Shown: positions 35,257 to 44,018 of the stretch, one piece after another
Numbering within the stretch: position 1 is the stretch's first letter
Layout of the letters: every line of letters begins with the position of its first letter
Assembly (NCBI RefSeq): GCF_020622065.1
Contig: NZ_JAHRYQ010000001.1
Location: forward strand, 1,488,001-1,552,000
Direction of reading: 5' to 3'
DNA length: 64,000 nucleotides
Source: Geothrix sp.
GTDB lineage: Bacteria > Acidobacteriota > Holophagae > Holophagales > Holophagaceae
Made by a program: the position numbers and the translations under genes
The notes under the pieces: generated by a model
What the model was told of the DNA's origin: nothing
Database searches by the model: none
The model's input: only the letters and a program-made list of their open reading frames with translations

Positions 35257-36879
35257 GTGACCGACGCCCGAAAGAGCCCCTTCGCCCCCCTTCGGAATCG
35301 CATCTTCATGGCGATCTGGATCGCGGCCATGGTCTCGAATGTGGGGACTTGGGTTCAGAGCGTGGGCGAGAAGTGGCTCATGGCGGAGATCACCCGCTCA
35401 CCGCTGCTCATGAGCCTCATCGAGACCGGCTCCACCCTGCCCATGCTGGTGTTGTCCATGCCCGGCGGCGCCATCGCCGACATCGTGGATCGGCGCCGCC
35501 TGCTGCTGGTCACCCAGGCCTGGATGCTGCTGGCGGCCGCGGCCATGGCCCTCCTATCGGCACTGCATCTGGTAACCCCGGCCATCCTCATCACCATGTC
35601 CCTGCTGCTGGGCGTGGGCGCCGCGCTCAATGCCCCGGCCTGGCAGGCCTCCGTGCCCGACCTGGTGCCCAAGGACCAGATCGCCGCCGGCGTGGCCCTG
35701 AACAGCGCGGGGTTCAATGTGAGCCGGGCCGTCGGCCCCGCCCTGGGAGGCCTCGTGGTGGGCTGGCTGGGTGCGACCTGGGCCTTCGCCCTCAATGCCG
35801 TCTCCTTCGTGGGGGTGCTGGTGGTCCTGAAGGGGTGGAAGCGCACGCCCGTCACCACCGACCTCCCCGCCGAGCGCTTCATCGCCGCCATGAAGGTGGG
35901 GCTTCGCTACACTCGGCACCGCTCAGCCCTCCAGGTGATCCTGCTCCGGGGCGGCGGGTTCGTGTTCTTCGGCGGGACGATCTTCGCCCTGCTCCCCACC
36001 CTGGCCATCCATCAGCTCAACCTTGGGTCCACGGCCTTCGGCCTGCTGCTGGGATGCATCGGGACGGGAGCGGTGGGGGCCACGCTGTTCCTGCCCGCCC
36101 TGCGGGAGAGGCTGAGTCCCAACGCCCTTCTCGCGACCGCCATCCTGGCATTCGCGGCTGGCCTGCTGGCTCTCTCCGTCGTGAACCACCCCCTGCCCGC
36201 CGGGCTGGCCCTCCTGGTCTGCGGGGCTGGCTGGCTGTCCGTCCTCAGCACCTGCAACACCGGCGTCCAGCTGTCCGTGCCCTCCTGGGTGCGCGCCCGG
36301 GCCCTTGGGGTCTATATCACCGTCTGGGGCGGCGCCATGGCAGGCGGCGCGGCCTTCTGGGGTTGGGTGGGCGAGCGGTGGGGGATCCATGTGGCCTTCC
36401 TCGCCTCCGGAATCGGCATGCTGCTGTTGCTGGCCGCCACCGCCCGACTGAAGATCCAGGCCCTGCACGAACCCATGGACATGAGCCCGCATCGCCTCCA
36501 GCCCCATGCCCCTGAACCCATCGATCCCGACGAGGGGCCCATCCTCACGGTGCTGGAGTACCGGATCCCGGAGGAGCGCAAGACCGCCTTCCAGGAAGCC
36601 ATGCGGGAGGTCCGCCGCATCCGCATTCGCGACGGGGCCGTGCGCTGGTCGCTGTTCCAGGACATCGCCCCGCCGGAGCCCGGCCAGCTGCGCTTCGTGG
36701 AGAATTTCCTCAGTTCCAGCTGGGGAGAGCACCTCCGCCAGCACCACCGGGCCACCGTGGAGGACCGGGCCGTCTTCCGCCGGGCCTATGGGCTGGGGGT
36801 CGAAGTGAGGCCCCGAATCCGCCATCTCCTCGCCGCCTGGGAGGACCACCGCTCCATCCTGGACCGCATCTTGGAGTAA
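35257..36879 (+). CDS. MFS exporter (MFS_3/EntS-like) with C-terminal ferredoxin-like domain
   Basis: The first 400 residues form 12 membrane helices of the MFS_3 (enterobactin exporter-like) group: NRIFMAIWIAAMVSNVGTWV, LSMPGGAIADIVDRRRLLLV and LNSAGFNVSRAVGPALGG. The last 120 residues form a soluble domain beginning PILTVLEYRIPEERKTAFQE and containing RWSLFQDIAPPEPGQLRFVE, similar to antibiotic-biosynthesis-monooxygenase/dimeric alpha-beta folds fused to this MFS branch. Substrate unknown; drug or metabolite efflux is likely. The start is GTG 35257. Confidence 0.85.
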   Translation: MTDARKSPFAPLRNRIFMAIWIAAMVSNVGTWVQSVGEKWLMAEITRSPLLMSLIETGSTLPMLVLSMPGGAIADIVDRRRLLLVTQAWMLLAAAAMALLSALHLVTPAILITMSLLLGVGAALNAPAWQASVPDLVPKDQIAAGVALNSAGFNVSRAVGPALGGLVVGWLGATWAFALNAVSFVGVLVVLKGWKRTPVTTDLPAERFIAAMKVGLRYTRHRSALQVILLRGGGFVFFGGTIFALLPTLAIHQLNLGSTAFGLLLGCIGTGAVGATLFLPALRERLSPNALLATAILAFAAGLLALSVVNHPLPAGLALLVCGAGWLSVLSTCNTGVQLSVPSWVRARALGVYITVWGGAMAGGAAFWGWVGERWGIHVAFLASGIGMLLLLAATARLKIQALHEPMDMSPHRLQPHAPEPIDPDEGPILTVLEYRIPEERKTAFQEAMREVRRIRIRDGAVRWSLFQDIAPPEPGQLRFVENFLSSSWGEHLRQHHRATVEDRAVFRRAYGLGVEVRPRIRHLLAAWEDHRSILDRILE

Positions 36880-36949
36880 GGCCGCGCGTGGGCTAGGAGG
36901 CCCGGCCCGTTTCGGTCATGCTGGACTCATCGCTTCGGAGCCCGCACTC

Positions 36950-37918
36950 GTGCTTTCCAAGGACCAGACCCTGGGCAAATACCAGATCCTGGATCGCCTC
37001 GGCTCCGGGGGGTTCGGAGCCGTGTACCTGGCCCTGGACACCTGGGTGAACCGCAAGGTGGCCCTGAAAGTCCCCCACCAGCAGCAGGACGAGATCGTGG
37101 ACCTGCTGAAGGAACCGCGCATCATGGCGGGTCTGAAGCACCCGAATATCGTCGAGCTCATCACCGTCGAGCGGAAGAACGGGATCTTCTTCATGGTCCT
37201 GGAATATGTGGAAGGCGAGAGCCTCGACCGGATGATCCGGCGGGAACGCACCCTCGCGCCGACCCGGGCCTTGGAGATGGGCCTGGACATCTGCAGCGCC
37301 ATCGCCTTCGCCCATGGCCACCAGATCCTGCACCGGGACCTGCGCCCCGCCAACATCCTGGTGAACCGCGACGGCCTGGCCAAGGTCACCGATTTCGGCA
37401 CCTCCCGCGTGCTGGAGATGCAGCATGTCCCCTTCGCCCCCACGCGCATCGGCTCTCCGCCCTACATGGCGCCAGAGCATTTCCGCGGCCGGGCCGTGTT
37501 CCAGTCCGACCTCTGGTCGCTGGGCATCACCCTCTACGAGATGCTCACGGGCACGGTGCCCTTCTACGACGCGGATCCCCTGAAGATCGCCCAGGCCTTC
37601 ACCAGCCAGCAGATCCTGGCGCCGCACCTGCGGAATCCCATCGTGCCCAAGGCCTTCTCCGAGGTCGTCATGAAGGCGCTGGCGGTGAACCTCGGCGAGC
37701 GCTACCTGTCGGCCCAGGCCTTCCTGGAAGCCCTCCGCCGCCTCAAAGACAGCGTGGCCCGAGAGACCCGCCCCCTGGGCACGGCCGTGCTCTCCTCCAG
37801 CACCTCGGGCCCCCATCCCACCCTCCGCGCCGCCACCCAGGCCCGGCTTTGCCGCTTCTGCTACCGGCAGCTGCCCCGCATGGCCATGGTCTGCCCCAAC
37901 TGCGGGGAGAAGAACTAG
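36950..37918 (+). CDS. Ser/Thr protein kinase with C-terminal zinc ribbon
   Basis: A 322-residue cytoplasmic kinase: glycine loop LGSGGFGAVYLALD, K40, catalytic loop LHRDLRPANILV (D130, N135), DFG at 148-150 and SPPYMAPEHFRG. At position 132 the usual Lys of HRDxKxxN is Arg, a conservative but uncommon change. There is no transmembrane segment, unlike the PEGA kinase at 4.3-6.2 kb. The last 24 residues hold a four-Cys zinc ribbon (CRFCYRQLP, then CPNCGEKN). It starts with GTG 36950. The TamB-like gene begins 3 bases after its stop, so the two are surely cotranscribed and may work together. Confidence 0.9.
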   Translation: MLSKDQTLGKYQILDRLGSGGFGAVYLALDTWVNRKVALKVPHQQQDEIVDLLKEPRIMAGLKHPNIVELITVERKNGIFFMVLEYVEGESLDRMIRRERTLAPTRALEMGLDICSAIAFAHGHQILHRDLRPANILVNRDGLAKVTDFGTSRVLEMQHVPFAPTRIGSPPYMAPEHFRGRAVFQSDLWSLGITLYEMLTGTVPFYDADPLKIAQAFTSQQILAPHLRNPIVPKAFSEVVMKALAVNLGERYLSAQAFLEALRRLKDSVARETRPLGTAVLSSSTSGPHPTLRAATQARLCRFCYRQLPRMAMVCPNCGEKN

Positions 37919-37921
37919 CCA

Positions 37922-40900
37922 ATGATCTGGCACCCCACCAAGGATGCGGTGCAGCGGCTCTGGGGCCGCCGGTGGGTACGCCGGGTGTCCTATGTCCTCG
38001 TGGCCGGCGCGACCGTCGTGACCGTGGGCCCCTGGCTCGCCACCCGGCCCGCCGTCCTCCGGTGGACCATCTCCAAGCTCGATGCCCTGACCCGCGAGGA
38101 GACCGGGCTCCCGCTCACCATCGGCCAGCTGGAGATCCACCCCATCCTGGGATCCATCGTCCTGCGGGATGTGCACCTCGGAGGGGACCTGCTCAGCGTG
38201 CGGCGCATCGAGATCCAGGCGGACCTCCCCTCCTTCCTTGCGCCCCCCTACCGGATCTTCTCCATCCGGGCCGAGCAGCCCCACCTCCGGCTGACGGAAG
38301 CGGGCCTGGCCCCCCTCAAGCTCAAGGAGCGCCCGCCACGGACGGGCCCCCTGCCCCAGGTGCGGCTCGACCTCTTCAGCCTCACCGGCGGCGAGATCGA
38401 CATCCCCGAGCCGCTGCGCGGCATTCCCGCGGCACGCTACCAGTTCGAGGTGAAGGCCACGGGCCAGGGGCCCAACCGCCTGCGCCTGGATGTGGCCGGC
38501 CCGCAGCTGTCTGTGAAGGGGCCGGGCGGCTGGGAGCGGGGCCGATTGGATCTGAACGGGGAGCTTTCTGAGACCTTCGTCCTGCTCCAGGAGGGCTACC
38601 TCCGCCTAGGCGAAAGCCAGGTGCGGCTGAGCGGGCGCCTGGAGGCCAAGACACCCAAGGCACCCGAGCGGCTGGAAGGCCGTCTCGGCAGTGTCCTCAG
38701 CCTGGCCCAGATCGCCCGCTGGGGAGGTCAGACGCGACCGCCCCTGACAGGCAGCCTGGATGTCAGTGCCACCGTCGACGGCACCCTCGCCGCCCCCCGC
38801 TGGTCTGTGATCGCGGAAGGCCAAGGGCTCCGGCCGGCGAACGGGAGCTTCCAGCCCGGCGCGCTCGACCTGCGAGCCAGCGGCGGCCTCCAGGCCGCCA
38901 AGGTCGAGCATCTGCGCTGGCGGTCCAGCCAGGGAGAGCTGGATCTCCAGGGAACCTGGTCCAAGAAGGCGCCCCCGGAAGCCACCCTCCAGGGACGGAA
39001 CCTGGATCTGGATGCCGTCGGCCGCGCCCTGCGCCTCCCGGAATTCCAGGGCGTCCGCGGCACGCTGCAGGCCCAGGTCAAGGGACCGCGGGAAGCTTCG
39101 GCCCTGAGCCGCCCGGACCGCTGGCAGGCCTCGGCCCAGATGGCCCTGACGCAGCACGGCCTGGAGGCCGGCAACCTGCGGGCCTCCTTGCGGGAGGGCC
39201 GGGCCACCCTCGATCAGCTCCGGTTGGACCTCGAAGCACTGAAGGCCTCCGGCACCGGCTGGGCCACCCTCGGGTCCCGCGGTCTGGTGCGTCTGGAGGC
39301 GGAAGGCCAGGTGGAGGTGGGCGCCAGCCAGGTAGCCCAGGCCCTGCGCGCCTGGAAAGTGGTGGACCTGGACATGGAGGGCCAGACCCGGGCCCAGGCC
39401 AAGGTCCGCTGGAGCCGGGGCGCCGGCCTGGAGCTGGATGGCACCACCGAGGTCTCCCATCCCCGCTGGCACGGGGCGCGGGCGGATGAGCTGCAGGCCA
39501 AGGTGGAGATCCGCGGCTCGGACCTTCGTGTCACGGACATCGACCTGAAAAAGGACGAGGGCCGCGGCGGCGGCGATCTCTGGCTCACCTGGGGTCGCAC
39601 CGCCCCGGGCCAGAAGCAGATGGACATGTGCTACACGGCCTTCCGCCTCCCCGTGGCCGAAGGGCTCAGGGCCGCCGATTTGAAGGACAACGAGGGCCAC
39701 GACCTCCCCATCACCGGCACCGGCAGCGGCTGGGTGCGCCTCCAGGGCCCCTACGATCACCTCACCATGCAGGGCGCCGCCCAGGTCGAAGCCGGGGAGG
39801 TCTACGGGATCAAGGTCCCCGCCGCTTCTTCCGATTTCGCGATGGACCTCGAGACCCTGCGGCTGCGCCTTCAGGATGTCCGCATCGCCGAGCGCTCCGA
39901 GCTGCTGGGCAGCCCCGGCTCCGAACCCGAAGGGGCCCTGGCCCTGACCGGCCAGGCCGACATGGACCTCCGCCGGTGGACCTGGAAGGTGGATCTCGCA
40001 GGGCGCCTCGATTCCCAGCTGATGGCCCTGCCCGGCCCCCGCATCCAGGCCCAGGTGGAGGCCCGCCTGCTGGGGCCCGTCACCCACCCCTTCGGCGCCC
40101 TGGATCTGCCGGAGGGCCAGGTCAACCTGAGCCGGGGCCGCATCTTCTTCGGCGGGCGCAGCCTTGAGGGCCTGGAAGGTGCCTTCAGCCTGGAGCGGGG
40201 CCGGATGGCCGGCCGCCTGGCCCTGGAGGGCATGAGCCGTCCGCTGGTGGAGGTCCAGGTCCGGCAGGACGGGCCGGATCTGGCCGGCAGCCTATCGCTG
40301 AATGTCTCCGCGGACAGCGCCCGAACCGAGAACCTGGCCCGGAGCCTGACCGACGACCTGATGGAGGATCTGAGCCTCGAGGTCAGCGCCCAGGGGCGCT
40401 GGAACGGCCGGAATCTCCTCTGGACCGGATCCCTGAACCGCCTGGCCGCCCAGTTCAATGCCTTCGAACTCCATCAGGCCCGACCCTCCTCCCTTCGCGG
40501 GGACGCCAATGGCGCCGAGGTGGACATCGCCCTGGAAGGCGGGGCGCGGAAAGCCGCCGACCCGACGGCCCAGGCCGCCAACCTGCGCCTGACGGGGACC
40601 GTGCCCTTCTCGACGACCGCCCCCCTGGCCCTCCGGGTGCAGGGCGCCGCCAACCTCGCCCACCTCAAGTCGATCTTCGACCGGGTGATGGAGGTCGACG
40701 AGTACAGCCTGCTGTCCGAGCTGCGGATCCAGGGCCTGGGCCGGTTCGACCTCCTGGCCCATGGGACCTATCCCGCCCCCCTGCTGGACGGCACCCTGTC
40801 CCTGGAAAAGGGCCAGACGAACCTGCGGGGCTACCAGGGCGTGGAGGATCTGCAGGTCGGGCTGATCTTCAAAGACCGCACCGTGTCGATTCCCGCGGAC

Positions 40901-42016
40901 CGGCCGCTGCGAGGCACCTTGGCCCACGGGGACCTGCAGGTCTCCGGCGACCTCACCTGGCGGCTCGGCGGCCTGGACGCCTACCGGCTGAAGGCCTCCC
41001 TCGCCAACTTTCAGCTCCGGGATGTGCCCGACGGCCTGGATCTCCAGGGCACCCTGCGGGCCACCCTGGAGGGCAATGAGGAGGGAGGCCTGCTCAAGGG
41101 CCGCCTCCGGGCCGACCGCCTGAGCTACCAGACCGAGGTGAAGCTGGCCGACCTCATCCTGCGGAGCGCCCTCAGCGACAGCGGTGGCCTGGTGGGCCTG
41201 GACCTGGACGATCCCCTGGAGCGCATCCGCCTGGACCTGGACCTCGACCTGCGCAGCCCCTGGAGCTTCGACACCAACCTCCTGAAGCTGGAAGGCCGCA
41301 CGGAAGGGCCTTTCCAGGTGCTGGGCACCCTGGCGCACCCCGTGCCCAAGGGCACGATGATCTTCCAGCCCGGCGGCCGCATCACCAACATCTTCCCCGC
41401 GGGCGACATGGTGGTGGATCGAGGTTCGCTGGTCTTCTCCGAATCACGCCCCCTGGACCCGGTCATCAACCTCCAGGGCAGCGTCAGCTCCATTCCCGGC
41501 TACACCGTGAACCTCGACATCCACGGCACCCTGAGCAACCTGGCCATCGTGCCCAGCTCCACCCCCAGCCTCCGGCAGGACGAGATCGTGGCCATCCTCA
41601 TCAATCCCGGCAATGTGGCCAATGTGGGCGCGGCGGGAGCCACTTCCGGCGCCACCCAGGGCGCCATCACCTCCGGCATCGCCAGCGCCGGTTCCGGCCT
41701 CATCTCCACCCTGGCCTTCGCGCCCTTCCAGGAGCAGATGCGGCGGACGCTCGGCCTGGATCGCGTGAATGTGGCGGTGCGCTCCACCAACCTGGGCACC
41801 ACCGAGACCGAGGTCACCCTGGGCAAGAGCATCAACCTGTTCGGCCAGCGCAGCGCCTTCGTGGTCTCCCACAAGAAGAGCGGCGAGCTGAGCATCACCT
41901 CCGGCCAGGTGGAGTGGCGTTTCGGCGGCTTCATTCTGCAGCTGGGCGCCAGCAAGGGCGGTGGCACCGGGCTCAACCCCTCGGGAGAGATCCGCCACAC
42001 CTGGAGTCCCAAGTAG
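37922..42016 (+). CDS. tamB: TamB/AsmA-like translocation-assembly protein (DUF490)
   Basis: A 1364-residue envelope-spanning protein with an N-terminal signal-anchor (VSYVLVAGATVVTVGPWLA, about residues 21-40). Long stretches of alternating hydrophobic beta strands follow, with many repeats in the style of LRLDGRGEV blocks. The C-terminal DUF490/TamB domain is clear: GTMIFQPGGRITNIFPAGDM, VDRGSLVFSESRPLDPVINL, LRQDEIVAILINPGN, LNLFGQRSAFVVSHK-type end. TamB-type proteins form a hydrophobic groove thought to move lipids or help outer-membrane insertion. No TamA/BamA homologue is adjacent. It follows the zinc-ribbon kinase by 3 bases. Confidence 0.9.
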   Translation: MIWHPTKDAVQRLWGRRWVRRVSYVLVAGATVVTVGPWLATRPAVLRWTISKLDALTREETGLPLTIGQLEIHPILGSIVLRDVHLGGDLLSVRRIEIQADLPSFLAPPYRIFSIRAEQPHLRLTEAGLAPLKLKERPPRTGPLPQVRLDLFSLTGGEIDIPEPLRGIPAARYQFEVKATGQGPNRLRLDVAGPQLSVKGPGGWERGRLDLNGELSETFVLLQEGYLRLGESQVRLSGRLEAKTPKAPERLEGRLGSVLSLAQIARWGGQTRPPLTGSLDVSATVDGTLAAPRWSVIAEGQGLRPANGSFQPGALDLRASGGLQAAKVEHLRWRSSQGELDLQGTWSKKAPPEATLQGRNLDLDAVGRALRLPEFQGVRGTLQAQVKGPREASALSRPDRWQASAQMALTQHGLEAGNLRASLREGRATLDQLRLDLEALKASGTGWATLGSRGLVRLEAEGQVEVGASQVAQALRAWKVVDLDMEGQTRAQAKVRWSRGAGLELDGTTEVSHPRWHGARADELQAKVEIRGSDLRVTDIDLKKDEGRGGGDLWLTWGRTAPGQKQMDMCYTAFRLPVAEGLRAADLKDNEGHDLPITGTGSGWVRLQGPYDHLTMQGAAQVEAGEVYGIKVPAASSDFAMDLETLRLRLQDVRIAERSELLGSPGSEPEGALALTGQADMDLRRWTWKVDLAGRLDSQLMALPGPRIQAQVEARLLGPVTHPFGALDLPEGQVNLSRGRIFFGGRSLEGLEGAFSLERGRMAGRLALEGMSRPLVEVQVRQDGPDLAGSLSLNVSADSARTENLARSLTDDLMEDLSLEVSAQGRWNGRNLLWTGSLNRLAAQFNAFELHQARPSSLRGDANGAEVDIALEGGARKAADPTAQAANLRLTGTVPFSTTAPLALRVQGAANLAHLKSIFDRVMEVDEYSLLSELRIQGLGRFDLLAHGTYPAPLLDGTLSLEKGQTNLRGYQGVEDLQVGLIFKDRTVSIPADRPLRGTLAHGDLQVSGDLTWRLGGLDAYRLKASLANFQLRDVPDGLDLQGTLRATLEGNEEGGLLKGRLRADRLSYQTEVKLADLILRSALSDSGGLVGLDLDDPLERIRLDLDLDLRSPWSFDTNLLKLEGRTEGPFQVLGTLAHPVPKGTMIFQPGGRITNIFPAGDMVVDRGSLVFSESRPLDPVINLQGSVSSIPGYTVNLDIHGTLSNLAIVPSSTPSLRQDEIVAILINPGNVANVGAAGATSGATQGAITSGIASAGSGLISTLAFAPFQEQMRRTLGLDRVNVAVRSTNLGTTETEVTLGKSINLFGQRSAFVVSHKKSGELSITSGQVEWRFGGFILQLGASKGGGTGLNPSGEIRHTWSPK

Positions 42017-42049
42017 TGCGCGGGCGGTAGGCTGTAAGTGGAGACACGC

Positions 42050-42271
42050 ATGATCACGGTGAAATGCTTCGCCCGCTACCGCGCCCTGTTGGGGTTCAGC
42101 GAACTCGAACTGCCCGTCGCCCCCACCCTGGATGACCTTCTGGCGGATCCCCGCTTCGCGGACCTGCCCAAGGACGCCCTGCTGGCCGTGAACCAGAGCT
42201 TCGCAGACCGCACGGCGCCGCTGACGGAGGGCGACGAGGTGGCCCTGATGCCTCCGGTGTCGGGCGGCTGA
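42050..42271 (+). CDS. MoaD/ThiS-family ubiquitin-like sulfur carrier
   Basis: A 73-residue beta-grasp protein: ITVKCFARYRALLGFSELEL, a Leu/Asp-rich helix, LLAVNQSFADRTAPLTEGDE, and the VALMPPVSGG end with the C-terminal Gly-Gly that becomes thiocarboxylated. This is the small subunit of molybdopterin synthase or a relative. No moaE, moeB or other Moco gene is in the window, so the pathway cannot be fixed. I start it at ATG 42050, behind GGAG at 42039-42042. It ends one base before the dnaX stop. Confidence 0.85.
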   Translation: MITVKCFARYRALLGFSELELPVAPTLDDLLADPRFADLPKDALLAVNQSFADRTAPLTEGDEVALMPPVSGG

Positions 42272-43912
42272 TCAGCTCTCGCGCCGGATTTCCAGCACTT
42301 CCCCCCCGCTGAGGCGCAGCAGGTCCTGGAAGGCGGGCTCCCGCCGCAGGCGGTCCTCGGGCCGGTCGCCCTGCGCTTCCTCGGAGGAACCGCCCTCGAA
42401 GCTGATCTCCAGCTCCCTCAGGCCCGGGAGCACCGCCGCCAGCGCCGCCAAGACATGGGGATTGGTCTTTTCCCGCTCAAGGTCCTGGAGGGTCTGCCGC
42501 ACATTGCCCGGGAACCGGAAGTGCAGCACCGGCGGCTCCCAGCGCAGATCCGTGGCCATCTGGGGCGCCGTGCCGAGGGCCCGGAGGCCGGGCACCTGAC
42601 GGAGCGCCTCGCTGCAGGCCACCCGCAGCTGGGGAGGTGCCGGTGCCCCCATGGGAACCGCCGCCTGGGGGCGGGCGGGAGCAGGGGATGGAGCGCGGGG
42701 CGGGGCACTTGCTGCGGGGGCCGGTGCGGGCCTGCGAGGCCCCTCAGGCGCCGGCGCGGCCTGGGGGGCCCGGGAAGGGACCGGCGGCGGCCCGGCGGGC
42801 GGGCCCGAAGGTCGCGATGGCGCTCCGGCCCCGTAGGCGCCGGAGACGAGGGCATCCAGGGGGGCCAGGTGCGGCAGCTGCGCCGCCGTGAGGAGGGCCA
42901 GCTCCACCACCACGCGGGGCAGGCTGCTGTCGCGCAAGTCTCGCTCCCGGCTCAGCAGAAGATTCAGCATTCGCGCCCAGCGCAGCAGGTCCTGGGGGCC
43001 CCGCGCGGCGCGGGCTTCCGCTTCCAGGCGGTCGCGAAAGGCCAGCACCAGCTCGCGCCAGAAGGTGGCCCAGTCCGCGCCCTGCTCATTCAGCTCGCGG
43101 CAGGCCTCCACCAGGGCCGCCGTGTCGCCGATGACCAGGGCCGACAGGACGCCCTGCACCAGATGGGCGCTGACGATGCCCAGTTGTTCCCGGACGGCTT
43201 CTTCCAGCACCTTCCCATCGCCAGCCGCGATGACGCGGTCGAGGATGGTCAGCGCATCGCGCATGGAACCTTGGCCCGCCTCGGCCACCAGCCGCAGGCT
43301 GCCGGCCTCGACCTCCACGCCCTCGTGCTCGCAGACATGCCGGAGGCGGCCCTCGATGAGGCCGACGGGAATCAGGCGGAACGGGAAGATCTGGACGCGG
43401 CTCTTGATGGTGTCGGGCACATCCTGCAGTTCCGTGGTCGCCAGCACAAAGATGGCGTGGGGCGGCGGCTCCTCGATGACCTTCAGCAGGGCATTGAAGG
43501 CCTCGGTGCTGAGCATGTGCACTTCGTCGATGATGTAGATCCGGTAGCGGCAGAAGGCCGGCCGCGTCTGCACCTGCTCCCGGAGGGCCCGGGCGTCGGC
43601 CACGGAGGCCCGGCTGGCGGCGTCGATCTCGACGATGTCCAGGCTGCTGTCAGGTTGCTCCGCGGCGCGGCAGGGATCGCAGACCCCGCAGGGCGTGGCG
43701 GTGGGGCCTTCGGCGCAGTTCAGGGCCCGGGCCAGGATGCGCGCCGTGCTGGTCTTGCCCGTGCCGCGCACCCCCGCGAAGAGGTAGGCCTGGTGGATGC
43801 GGCCGCTCTCCTTGGCCCGCTTCAGGGCGTTGGCCAGGGCCTTCACACTACCTTCCTGTCCCACAAGGTCGGATAGCAGACGGGGGCGGTATTTGAGGGC
43901 GAGGGTGCTCAT
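42272..43912 (-). CDS. dnaX: DNA polymerase III gamma/tau subunit
   Basis: The clamp-loader ATPase, 546 residues. It has MSTLALKYRPRLLSDLVGQE, Walker A GVRGTGKTSTARILA, the zinc cysteines C-x(8)-CGVCDPC, the sensor/Walker B YIIDEVHMLSTEAFNALLK and TTELQDVPDTIKSRVQ. A long Ala/Pro-rich linker (about residues 370-445) leads to a C-terminal tau-like segment. ATG 43912 is the start; the frame opens further upstream into the divergent gltB gap. In many bacteria ffs lies next to dnaX; here the SRP RNA is 12 kb away. Confidence 0.95.
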   Translation of the reverse strand: MSTLALKYRPRLLSDLVGQEGSVKALANALKRAKESGRIHQAYLFAGVRGTGKTSTARILARALNCAEGPTATPCGVCDPCRAAEQPDSSLDIVEIDAASRASVADARALREQVQTRPAFCRYRIYIIDEVHMLSTEAFNALLKVIEEPPPHAIFVLATTELQDVPDTIKSRVQIFPFRLIPVGLIEGRLRHVCEHEGVEVEAGSLRLVAEAGQGSMRDALTILDRVIAAGDGKVLEEAVREQLGIVSAHLVQGVLSALVIGDTAALVEACRELNEQGADWATFWRELVLAFRDRLEAEARAARGPQDLLRWARMLNLLLSRERDLRDSSLPRVVVELALLTAAQLPHLAPLDALVSGAYGAGAPSRPSGPPAGPPPVPSRAPQAAPAPEGPRRPAPAPAASAPPRAPSPAPARPQAAVPMGAPAPPQLRVACSEALRQVPGLRALGTAPQMATDLRWEPPVLHFRFPGNVRQTLQDLEREKTNPHVLAALAAVLPGLRELEISFEGGSSEEAQGDRPEDRLRREPAFQDLLRLSGGEVLEIRRES

Positions 43913-44018
43913 CGGAAATCCAGTCTCCCATAAGAGTACCCAACCTGCCCCATAAGCAGGGAAGAGGCTCCGGTGGGCCGCCAACTGCGGTAACCTGCGA
44001 CTCTCCCGAGGACATCCG

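Noticed and set aside
42050-42271. Molybdenum-cofactor operon starting at the MoaD-like gene
   Set aside because: No moaA, moaC, moaE, moeA or moeB homologue adjoins it; dnaX follows on the other strand.
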